Assembly: GCA_031254265.1 (NCBI GenBank)
Contig: JAIRUV010000147.1
Coordinates: 1-5,373, forward strand
Direction of reading: 5' to 3'
DNA: 5,373 nt
Source of the DNA: Candidatus Methanoplasma sp.
GTDB lineage: Archaea; Thermoplasmatota; Thermoplasmata; Methanomassiliicoccales; Methanomethylophilaceae
How positions within the stretch are numbered: the first letter of the stretch is position 1; each line of letters opens with the position of its first letter. Position numbers and translations under genes: made by a program. This document shows, in pieces, positions 1-5,373 of the stretch. The notes beneath the pieces are model-generated. The model saw nothing but the letters and a program-made list of their open reading frames with translations, searched no databases and was not told where the DNA came from.

Positions 1-1
1 T

Positions 2-736
2 TGGGACTTTTACTTCAGCAACGTTGACGACATCATCAGCTCCTTCTTTATCGATCTAGGTTTGAAGAAGGCCGCCCCTATGGCAGACCTGCCCTATGCG
101 GCATGGGTCGCGGTCTTTATGCAGAATCCGATGGAGAACGGACTTTCAAACAAAGATGAGTGCGACACCCTGTACGACATAGAGGACCGCGTCGTAGGCG
201 ATGTCATAAGAAATCACAACGCCGTTTATGCAGGCAGACTGACATCCAACGGATACCGGCAGCTGTTCTTCTATCTGGACGATGCCCGCGGCTACGAGAA
301 GACCATAATCCGGTCCATGTCAAGGCATCCCGAATACAAGTATGATCTCGGGAGCAAAGAGGACATAAGATGGGAGACATATCTGGACTTCCTGTATCCT
401 CTGCCGGATCAGTATCAGATGATAATGAATAACAGGGTCGTAAGGGCCCTGGAAGGACAAGGCGATGAACTGACCAGAGAGCGGATGGTGGACCACTTGG
501 TGTATTTTGTTTCCGAGAGTGATATGAAGGACTACATCTCAGAAGTAGAAAAACTGGATTTCAGGGTCATCAGCAGCCGTCGCGACGAAGAGCACGATGT
601 GTTCGTCCTGAACATCGGCCGGATGGACAAAGCGGACTATGACAGCGTGAACGACTACGTCCTGCGGTTATGTGAACTGGCGGGCAGATATAACGGCGAC
701 TATGATGGCTGGGGCTGCCAGGTAGAAAAGGATTGA
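2..736 (+). CDS. DUF695 + RraB-like domain protein, 5' end cut by the window
   Basis: The open frame runs from base 2 to a TGA at 734-736 with no stop at its left edge, so the start codon lies outside the window. The TTG at 62 and the ATG at 80 are internal, because the codons before them (W-D-F-Y-F-S-N-V-D-D) match the usual N-terminal start of DUF695 proteins. Only a few residues are probably missing from the roughly 244 visible. The first two thirds resemble DUF695, including the 'YAGRLTSNGYRQLFFY' stretch. The last ~60 residues (FRVISSRRDEEHDVFVLNIG to NGDYDGWGC) resemble the RraB domain. This DUF695-RraB arrangement is known mainly from bacterial proteins of unknown function. RraB itself inhibits RNase E in Escherichia coli, but that role should not be carried over here. 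The protein is acidic and likely cytosolic, with no signal peptide or membrane segment visible. It converges with the next gene. Confidence 0.85.
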   Translation, partial: WDFYFSNVDDIISSFFIDLGLKKAAPMADLPYAAWVAVFMQNPMENGLSNKDECDTLYDIEDRVVGDVIRNHNAVYAGRLTSNGYRQLFFYLDDARGYEKTIIRSMSRHPEYKYDLGSKEDIRWETYLDFLYPLPDQYQMIMNNRVVRALEGQGDELTRERMVDHLVYFVSESDMKDYISEVEKLDFRVISSRRDEEHDVFVLNIGRMDKADYDSVNDYVLRLCELAGRYNGDYDGWGCQVEKD

Positions 737-793
737 CGACATATCATTCTGAAATCGTGATGCCTGGGGCGGCGGGCCTGCTGCACGGGAGGT
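737..793. other. convergent intergenic gap
   Basis: This 57-base gap separates two genes that end towards each other. It holds a GC-rich core (around 762-780) but no stem followed by a T run that I would call a terminator. Short pyrimidine-rich stretches just inside each neighbouring gene (plus strand about 801-815, minus strand about 738-725) could serve as archaeal T-rich termination signals. Confidence 0.5.
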
Positions 794-1120
794 TCAGAGA
801 TTGCCTTCTTTGGCCTTCGCCTGAGCTCTCTTCATGCGCGCCTTTGCATCGAATCCCGTTGCCTTTTCCACGAAGATGTTCAGTTTCCTTTTGCTGTCCA
901 GAATATCATTGTCTGCCATGTCCCCAGCCTTGCTGGAGGTGACAACTTCCATCTTGTCTTTGCTGACCACCTTTACGGTAATACTTTCCAGCACCCCGTA
1001 TGATGATACAAGGGCATCCCCTTTTTGGGACACGTTGCCGAAGACCTCTTTCATCATCTCTTTGAGAAGATCGCCTTCGATGTTCTTGAACCAGCCTTTT
1101 TTAATGTCGTATTCCACCAT
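794..1120 (-). CDS. small conserved archaeal protein, DUF5611-like
   Basis: This is a 108-residue soluble protein of unknown function. From memory it resembles the DUF5611 family of Thermoplasmata, and I hold that family name only moderately. The start chosen is the ATG at 1120-1118 (MVEYDIKKGWF). The frame also opens seven codons earlier at a TTG (1141), but the ATG is preceded by a purine-rich GGGAAGTGAAAAAG that can act as a ribosome binding site. The N-terminus is an amphipathic helix-like stretch (GDLLKEMMKEVFG). The middle has alternating strand-like segments (ESITVKVVS, KMEVVTSS, KRKLNIFVEKA). The tail is strongly basic (AKARMKRAQAKAKEG), which could contact RNA or an acidic partner; that is inference. 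There are no cysteines, so a metal or radical role of its own is unlikely. It overlaps the upstream radical SAM gene by 20 bases, which implies co-transcription and probably translational coupling. Confidence 0.8.
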   Translation of the reverse strand: MVEYDIKKGWFKNIEGDLLKEMMKEVFGNVSQKGDALVSSYGVLESITVKVVSKDKMEVVTSSKAGDMADNDILDSKRKLNIFVEKATGFDAKARMKRAQAKAKEGNL

Positions 1121-2162
1121 CTTTTTCACTTCCCAACGCAAGGTCGTCGCCGAACCTTCTGTCCAGGTCCGCTGCCGTACCTAATATTCTTTCCGATTCC
1201 AAATATCTTTGCCAAGAACCGATGCATCCGCATTCTGCGTCAAGGTCCTTCACATCCTGCGAGAACGAGAACCTCCCTATCCCATCCAAGACGGCACTGT
1301 CGCATTTTCCGCAGTTGTGGACTCCCCTTGAGGTTCCTCCTCCGGACGGCGAGGACATCAGCCTCGCACTCACGTTCCCGGACAGCCTTCTCAGCACTTC
1401 TGTCAGCGACCATAACCATGGGGACCTCAGCTCTCCCGCCCTCCACAATCTCTCAGCATATGTCCCCCGCTGCACGTTGAGCGGGTTTATGGATATCTCG
1501 TCGGAGAACCCGTCCGCGAACATTGCTGATCTGACCGTATCATCTATCGCTGCGGACTCCGTAAGGAACGGCGGCTTCAGCAGCAGGTACGTCCTGACCT
1601 TCAGCCCTGCCTCTTTGATAAGCAGGCCTGCTTTTCTGCTGTCCTCCTGTGTGAAGCCTTTGTTGATCGAGACCTTCAGGACCTCAGGGTCGGAACTCTC
1701 GAGGCCCAGGGCTATTGTCGCCGTCTTAGGAAGCGTCCTTATTACCTCCGGAGTGACGAACTCCGGACGGCTCTCGAAGAGGATCCTTTCGCAGCCCGAG
1801 AACTCCCTGAACATCCTTTCTCTGATGACCGGAGGTATCTCGTCCTCATCAAGGAAGCTTCCTGAGGTGTATATCTTCACAAAAGGCTCGCCTTTGTACT
1901 TGGACAAGGCTTCATCGATCTGTTTATCCAGATCGTCCGCAGCCACTCTGGTGAGAGATGCCTGCCTGTATCCGCACATGGTGCAGCCTCCGGTCTTTGC
2001 CCAGCAGCATCCGTTGGTGCGCATTATCACTACCATTGCGTCCGATACCCTGCCGGAGATCATGTCCTTCTCCTTCCAGCACGCTTCCAGCTGTGACGGC
2101 GACCTCTTTTCTTTCATTTTCAGTGCTCTCAGCATAAACTCTCTTTTATTAATCATTATCAT
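1101..2162 (-). CDS. raSEA: archaeosine biosynthesis radical SAM protein (RaSEA-like, TIGR01210 type)
   Basis: This is likely the radical SAM enzyme that turns the lysine adduct of preQ0 at tRNA position 15 (made by ArcS) into archaeosine. The visible signature is NGCCWAKTGGCTMCGY at residues 50-64. C60 and C63, with C52 or C53, would bind the 4Fe-4S cluster and S-adenosylmethionine, a wider spacing than the classical CX3CX2C and like the Elp3-related group. Other matching stretches are KIYTSGSFLDEDEIP (96-110), ESRPEFV (130-136) and ALGLESSDPEVLKVSINKGF (151-170). A second cysteine group lies near the C-terminus: HNCGKCD (C284, C287) and CGC (C311, C313). The start is uncertain. ATGs at 2162, 2156, 2135 and 2117 are in frame, none has a strong ribosome binding site, and the AT-rich codons 3-7 could themselves be a TATA box for a start at 2117. 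The stop TAA (1103-1101) lies inside the next gene. Confidence 0.85.
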   Translation of the reverse strand: MIMINKREFMLRALKMKEKRSPSQLEACWKEKDMISGRVSDAMVVIMRTNGCCWAKTGGCTMCGYRQASLTRVAADDLDKQIDEALSKYKGEPFVKIYTSGSFLDEDEIPPVIRERMFREFSGCERILFESRPEFVTPEVIRTLPKTATIALGLESSDPEVLKVSINKGFTQEDSRKAGLLIKEAGLKVRTYLLLKPPFLTESAAIDDTVRSAMFADGFSDEISINPLNVQRGTYAERLWRAGELRSPWLWSLTEVLRRLSGNVSARLMSSPSGGGTSRGVHNCGKCDSAVLDGIGRFSFSQDVKDLDAECGCIGSWQRYLESERILGTAADLDRRFGDDLALGSEKDGGIRH

Positions 2163-2230
2163 TGCCGGTTTTCATCTGATGCAACGACATCCCCGTCGCC
2201 TTGGCGCAAGCCGCGCCTGCCGACAAACCG

Positions 2231-2247
2231 AGAAAAGATTATTAATC
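2231..2247 (+). promoter_or_regulatory. candidate TATA/BRE promoter of the reductase-nuclease unit
   Basis: A purine-rich AGAAAAG (2231-2237) followed by ATTATTAAT (2238-2246) fits an archaeal BRE plus TATA box. It stands out as AT-rich against GC-rich flanks. Its centre lies about 36 bases before the ATG at 2279, which would place transcription start near 2268 and leave a leader of about 10 bases. The same AT-rich block read on the other strand is the only evident promoter candidate upstream of the 2162 start of the divergent radical SAM gene, so it may serve both directions. Confidence 0.5.
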
Positions 2248-2263
2248 ACACCTTCAATGTGAT
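2245..2263. promoter_or_regulatory. 6-7-6 inverted repeat, possible operator
   Basis: ATCACA (2245-2250) and TGTGAT (2258-2263) are exact reverse complements separated by seven bases. The dyad begins at the edge of the TATA-like box and ends a few bases before the predicted transcription start. A repressor bound there would block the promoter of the downstream reductase. The 19-base span suits a homodimeric helix-turn-helix regulator. The regulator is unknown and chance occurrence cannot be excluded. Confidence 0.4.
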
Positions 2264-2278
2264 GGGCAAGGTAGGTTG

Positions 2279-3631
2279 ATGGCTAAAGAGATAATCATCA
2301 TCGGTTCGGGAGGGGCGGGTATGACAGCGGCCTCCTCCGCAAGAAAAACGGACCACAGCGCAAAGATAACTGTTCTCACAGAAGATACCGACATCGCATA
2401 CTCGCCCTGCGTCATACCTTGGGCGATCGAGGGGAAGGTAGCTTGGGAAGCAGCCGTCATGCACACCTCCGAGTATTATTCGAAAGAAAAGAACATCGCG
2501 GTCCTCACTAGGACGAAGGTGGATTCGGTTGACGATTCTGCGAAGACAGTGACCGCTGGCGGAAAAGCATACAGATATGATTCACTGGTCATCGCCACCG
2601 GAGGCAGGACTTTCGTTCCCCCGATCAGAGGTGCTGACCTCGAGGGGACGTTCGTGATGAGGACCCTCCGCGACGGCAGGAACATACAGTCGTATGCAAA
2701 AGGGGTCGGAAAGATAGCTGTGTGCGGTGCGGGGGTCATAGGTCTGGAGATCGCCCTGGCACTCTCACATCTCGGAAAAGAGGTCACGGTCATCGAGATG
2801 TTCGACCAGATAATGCCGCGCATCGCAGACAAGGACATAGCGGATCATGTCCAGGGATATCTTGAGAGGAGAGGGATCAAGTTCGTTCTCGGTGCACCCG
2901 TTCAGTCGGTCAACGGAACCGGAAAGGTCAGCGGGGTCACCGCCGGAGATAAGGAATACCCTTGCGGGATGGTGGTGTTCGCCACCGGGGTCAGAGCGAA
3001 CATAGACATCCCAAAACAGATGGGGCTTGATATCGGCCAGCTAGGCGCAGTGATCGTGTCCCCCTCGCTCCAGCCATATAAGAAGGGACGCCTGGTCCCT
3101 GGCATTTATGTTGCGGGCGACGTGATGCAGTGCGAGTCTGCAGTTATGCCGGTCCCGATGATGAGCCAGCTCGGCTCTTCTGCTGTGAAGCAGGGCGGCG
3201 TAGCCGGCAAGAACGCGGCCGGCGGAAAAGCTTTGTTCGGGCCGGTCGCGAGCCCGTGGGTAAGCGTACTGGATGACAAGGAGGTGGCAGGCACCGGACT
3301 GTCGCAGGGTCTGGCATCCTCTTACGGAGTGGACACTGTATGCGGAAAGGCCAGCGGCCTTACGCGAGCCAGATATTACCCGGATGCAAAAGAGATAACG
3401 GTGAAAGTGCTTGCTGATGCAACATCACACCGGATAATAGGTGCACAGATAATTGCAGGAGAATGCTCGACGGGCAGGATCAACTGGCTGACAGCGGCGA
3501 TCGTCTCGGGCGTGACAGCGGAGGACTTCCTTGTACGCGCTGAGAATGCGTACTGCCCCCCTACCTCGATGGTCAAGGATGTCGTCATCTCAGCGGTGGA
3601 GGACCTCTGTGCGAATTTGAGGGTACAGTGA
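2279..3631 (+). CDS. FAD/NAD(P)-dependent disulfide reductase, NADH oxidase / CoA-disulfide reductase family
   Basis: This is a 450-residue cytosolic flavoprotein of the usual family length. FAD binds at GSGGAG (9-14), with support from IATGG (105-109) and YVAGDV (277-282). The NAD(P)H site is CGAGVIGLE (149-157), followed by VIE (171-173). The YSPCVIPW motif places the single redox cysteine at C44, as in CoA-disulfide reductases and NADH oxidases that use a Cys-SOH or Cys-S-CoA intermediate rather than a CXXXXC pair. The C-terminal dimerisation domain (about 325-450) ends with NAYCPPTSMVKDVV. The exact substrate (CoA disulfide, oxygen, polysulfide or another disulfide) cannot be read from the sequence. 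The start chosen is the ATG at 2279, preceded by AAGGTAGG; a TTG one codon earlier is also in frame. The TGA stop is followed directly by an in-frame TAG, and the nuclease gene starts four bases later. Confidence 0.9.
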   Translation: MAKEIIIIGSGGAGMTAASSARKTDHSAKITVLTEDTDIAYSPCVIPWAIEGKVAWEAAVMHTSEYYSKEKNIAVLTRTKVDSVDDSAKTVTAGGKAYRYDSLVIATGGRTFVPPIRGADLEGTFVMRTLRDGRNIQSYAKGVGKIAVCGAGVIGLEIALALSHLGKEVTVIEMFDQIMPRIADKDIADHVQGYLERRGIKFVLGAPVQSVNGTGKVSGVTAGDKEYPCGMVVFATGVRANIDIPKQMGLDIGQLGAVIVSPSLQPYKKGRLVPGIYVAGDVMQCESAVMPVPMMSQLGSSAVKQGGVAGKNAAGGKALFGPVASPWVSVLDDKEVAGTGLSQGLASSYGVDTVCGKASGLTRARYYPDAKEITVKVLADATSHRIIGAQIIAGECSTGRINWLTAAIVSGVTAEDFLVRAENAYCPPTSMVKDVVISAVEDLCANLRVQ

Positions 3632-3635
3632 TAGG

Positions 3636-4400
3636 ATGGAGTACCAAGAATACAAAAAAATATATGATTCCCTAAACACGCCTGAAGATATTGACAGGCT
3701 TATGGACAAAGGTTACGACCAGAGAATGCTGGAAACATTGTTTACCCAAAAGACAAGCAGGGATGTGAAGAAACGATTCCATTTCATAAAACAGAAGGCC
3801 CCGGTGATGCTGAAGGAATGGAAAAGGGGAAGGACGATCGTGGAGATCGCCGACAAATACAGGTTCCCTCCGATACTCACCGCGATGTTCATATTCCTGG
3901 AGGACGGAGCAAGCAGGAAACAATTCTGGGAGTTCATAAGAACGCCGGAACTCCTTGACAGCGCTCAGACGGCTAATGAGGTCAGGGAAGCGGTCAAGAA
4001 TGATCTGGTATACTCTCCCGACGCAAACGACAGACAGAGGGAGAGGGGGCTCTGGGGGGAGTCCCTTCTCCAGAACTGGCTGGACGGACAGAACATCTCA
4101 TACAAGACAGAGAAGGACCTTCGCGGAGGAGAAGGCGTGAAAACGCCTGACTGCCTGCTTGACGAGCCCATGATCTACGACGGGAAAAAGATATGCTGGA
4201 TAGAAAGCAAGGCATCTTTCGGCGACAATGTCGAGTTCCGTTTCAACTCCAGAAAGCAGCTCTGCCCGTACACAAAGCTCTTCGGCCCGGGGCTGGTGGT
4301 GTATTGGACAGGCTGCCTCTACGACATGGAGCGTCCTGAGGATGTCTACATATCGGACATATCCGTCCTGGACAAAAAGCTGGAGAAGGTCAGCGAGTAA
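3636..4400 (+). CDS. TPD-motif PD-(D/E)XK nuclease, archaeal homologue of CDIN1 (C15orf41)
   Basis: This 254-residue protein has a nuclease domain in its second half. The TPD motif is KTPDCLL (169-175, D172). It is followed by WIESKASFGD (188-197), which supplies the E190-x-K192 pair of a PD-(D/E)XK fold, and E142 in LWGESLL is a likely further acidic residue. FGPGLVVYWTG (216-226) is also typical of the family. The N-terminal half (1-100) is helical and charged. TIVEIADKYRFPPILTAMFI (67-86) looks like a helix-turn-helix, in line with the DNA-binding N-terminus described for the human protein. The human homologue CDIN1 partners codanin-1 and is mutated in congenital dyserythropoietic anaemia type I; the archaeal role is unknown. 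All likely catalytic residues are present, so the enzyme is probably active. It follows the reductase stop by four bases, with AGTGATAGG just before the ATG, so it is likely in the same transcript. Confidence 0.88.
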   Translation: MEYQEYKKIYDSLNTPEDIDRLMDKGYDQRMLETLFTQKTSRDVKKRFHFIKQKAPVMLKEWKRGRTIVEIADKYRFPPILTAMFIFLEDGASRKQFWEFIRTPELLDSAQTANEVREAVKNDLVYSPDANDRQRERGLWGESLLQNWLDGQNISYKTEKDLRGGEGVKTPDCLLDEPMIYDGKKICWIESKASFGDNVEFRFNSRKQLCPYTKLFGPGLVVYWTGCLYDMERPEDVYISDISVLDKKLEKVSE

Positions 4401-5289
4401 ACTTCTTTTTGTATTCTTCTCTGAGCTCCCCTATTGTAGCGGTGCGCTCCGCGAAGGCGTTGTGCTTGTGTATGGATTCTTCGGACTCGCTCTTGACCGT
4501 TATCTCTACGCTGCCGGGAAGCGCCTCGTACTTTTCGACCACAGACTCGAGGACATTCCTCACCACATCCTCCACGAACCTCGGATTGGTGTGGGCGTTG
4601 ATCACGACCTGTCCTTCGTCATCCCTTTTAAGAAGTTCGTATGTGGGCGACGAAAAGGCATCCTGCACTATGTCGATGATCCCGTCGGCCTCCACATCTA
4701 CATCGTCATCCATTGTGAAAAGTGCCGTGCAGATGTTCCTCTGGTTATGGGACATCACCGGTATGCCTCCGCCGCATCCGGTTACCTCTGATACGGTCTG
4801 CTGGGCGCAGGGGCACGCGGTCATTCCTATCACTTCGGCACCGATGGTCTTCCTTATCTTCTCTCCTCTGACGGCAGACCCTCCCGCTATGAGCTTGTAG
4901 ATCTCCAATGTCTCCCTTCCGAGGGGGGTCCTGCTCTCCCTGAAGTACTCCGCCTCTATGCTGACATTCGCGGTCTGAGCATACTCGTGGTGGACCAGCA
5001 GCTTTTTGCACATGTCGCTGGCCATATTCTCCAGTCCCGAGACCGGCGCTTTTATGCTCTCGTTGACGATGACGTTCAGCACCTCCACGTTCCTGGACAG
5101 GTGGGACCCTTTCTGCTCTGCGGGAAGGTCAACAAAAATATCTATTGAACAGTTAAGCGCTCCGTTCAAAGCGTTGTTGACGCCTTCCCTTCTCACCACC
5201 ACCGGCTTCCTCACGCCGGTCACGCCTACTTTGGTGAGTTTTGACCATGTGTCCCCCTTCCGATACTGCACGTCGCACTTCAAAGCCAT
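4390..5289 (-). CDS. mptA: GTP cyclohydrolase MptA (type IB, FolE2-like)
   Basis: This 299-residue cytosolic enzyme opens the GTP ring. Archaeal MptA is Fe(II)-dependent and forms 7,8-dihydroneopterin 2',3'-cyclic phosphate, the entry to methanopterin or folate-type pterins. GTP cyclohydrolase also feeds preQ0 for archaeosine. Landmarks seen are GVTGVRKPV (22-30), LPAEQKGSHLSRNVE (55-69), GMTACPCAQ (155-163), SHNQRN (180-185), NPRFVEDVVR (235-244) and ESIHKHNAFAER (271-282). By analogy with FolE2, metal ligands are likely a cysteine of CPC (C159/C161), H181, E240 and a histidine of HKH (H274/H276), so the metal site looks complete. The start is the ATG at 5289-5287. No ribosome binding site precedes it, which suits a leaderless transcript from the TATA-like box about 25 bases upstream. 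Its last 11 bases overlap the end of the convergent nuclease gene. Confidence 0.93.
   Translation of the reverse strand: MALKCDVQYRKGDTWSKLTKVGVTGVRKPVVVRREGVNNALNGALNCSIDIFVDLPAEQKGSHLSRNVEVLNVIVNESIKAPVSGLENMASDMCKKLLVHHEYAQTANVSIEAEYFRESRTPLGRETLEIYKLIAGGSAVRGEKIRKTIGAEVIGMTACPCAQQTVSEVTGCGGGIPVMSHNQRNICTALFTMDDDVDVEADGIIDIVQDAFSSPTYELLKRDDEGQVVINAHTNPRFVEDVVRNVLESVVEKYEALPGSVEITVKSESEESIHKHNAFAERTATIGELREEYKKKFTR
4401..4421 (+). terminator. T-rich stretch after the nuclease gene, candidate archaeal terminator
   Basis: Directly after the TAA of the nuclease gene the plus strand reads ACTTCTTTTTGTATTCTTCT, a broken T tract without a preceding stem. That is the usual form of intrinsic termination in archaea. 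It lies inside the 3' coding end of the convergent mptA gene, where it encodes lysine-rich codons, so its T-richness has another explanation. Confidence 0.3.
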
Positions 5290-5303
5290 GGGGCGTAATA
5301 TTG

Positions 5304-5317
5304 TTTTAACTTAAAAA
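5304..5317 (-). promoter_or_regulatory. candidate TATA box / AT palindrome of mptA
   Basis: On the minus strand TTTTTAAG lies with its centre about 25 bases before the mptA ATG, the normal distance between an archaeal TATA box and the transcription start. This predicts a leaderless or nearly leaderless mRNA. The box is part of a perfect dyad, TTTTAA-C-TTAAAA (5304-5316), which might also bind a regulator, though AT-rich dyads arise easily by chance. The remainder of the region to the window end (5318-5373) is AT-rich with no gene that I can support. Confidence 0.5.
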
Positions 5318-5373
5318 GTATAGAGTTACAAAATATTCAGTAGAGGCAAGAAATATCATATCTCATTTCCTAT

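Noticed and set aside
62..736. TTG at 62 as the true start of the first gene
   Set aside because: The in-frame codons from base 2 match the expected DUF695 N-terminus, so the gene starts upstream of the window.
762..793. GC-rich stretch between the first two genes as a terminator
   Set aside because: I could not pair it into a convincing stem, and no T tract follows on either strand.
834..1480. Plus-strand open frames over the DUF5611-like gene and the 3' end of the radical SAM gene
   Set aside because: They are low-complexity shadow translations with no family resemblance, overlapping better-supported minus-strand genes.
2203..2217. GGCGC-AAGCC-GCGCC hairpin in the divergent intergenic region
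   Set aside because: A 5-base stem with no T run and no matching signal nearby; too short to call a terminator or RNA element.
1222..2262. Long plus-strand open frame of 346 codons opposite the radical SAM gene
   Set aside because: It is the mirror of a well-supported gene; its translation is serine/leucine/proline-rich with no recognisable motif, while the minus strand carries clear radical SAM signatures.
4228..5314. Plus-strand open frames across mptA
   Set aside because: MptA on the minus strand has the full set of family motifs, and the plus-strand frames show none.
1..5373. tRNA, rRNA, CRISPR repeats, insertion sequence or att-site ends
   Set aside because: No repeated spacer pattern, transposase, terminal repeats or tRNA-like cloverleaf was visible; intergenic space is too small for most of these.

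Overview
The window looks archaeal, most likely a methanogen of the Thermoplasmata side of the Euryarchaeota such as Methanomassiliicoccales. That placement is inference. It rests on an archaeosine-type radical SAM protein, an archaeal-type MptA GTP cyclohydrolase, a TPD-motif nuclease of the archaeal/eukaryotic CDIN1 family, a small protein resembling DUF5611, TATA-like boxes close to start codons, and moderate GC. None of the six stop codons is TAG, which would suit (but does not prove) a pyrrolysine-encoding lineage. There are no RNA genes, CRISPR arrays or mobile elements that I can support.

Layout: (1) 2-736, plus strand, is the 3' part of a DUF695 + RraB-like protein whose start lies just left of the window. 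(2) 737-793 is a short convergent gap. (3) 794-1120 and 1101-2162, minus strand, form an overlapping two-gene unit: a RaSEA-like archaeosine radical SAM enzyme followed by a small DUF5611-like protein. (4) 2163-2278 is a divergent intergenic region with a TATA-like box and a 6-7-6 dyad just downstream of it on the plus strand. (5) 2279-3631 and 3636-4400, plus strand, form a tight pair: an FAD/NAD(P) disulfide reductase of the NADH oxidase/CoA-disulfide reductase family, and a CDIN1-like PD-(D/E)XK nuclease. (6) 4390-5289, minus strand, is mptA, overlapping the nuclease gene tail to tail by 11 bases. (7) 5290-5373 is the mptA promoter region with a TATA-like palindrome about 25 bases upstream of the ATG.

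Biological thread: MptA/GTP cyclohydrolase opens the pterin and 7-deazaguanine routes, while RaSEA closes the archaeosine route on tRNA. So the window carries the first and last steps of tRNA archaeosine synthesis, although the two genes are not in one operon. The reductase/nuclease pair between them has no obvious shared pathway. The genes of least understood role are the DUF5611-like protein, the archaeal CDIN1 homologue, and the DUF695-RraB protein, whose best-known bacterial domain relative inhibits an enzyme (RNase E) that archaea are not known to use in its bacterial form.
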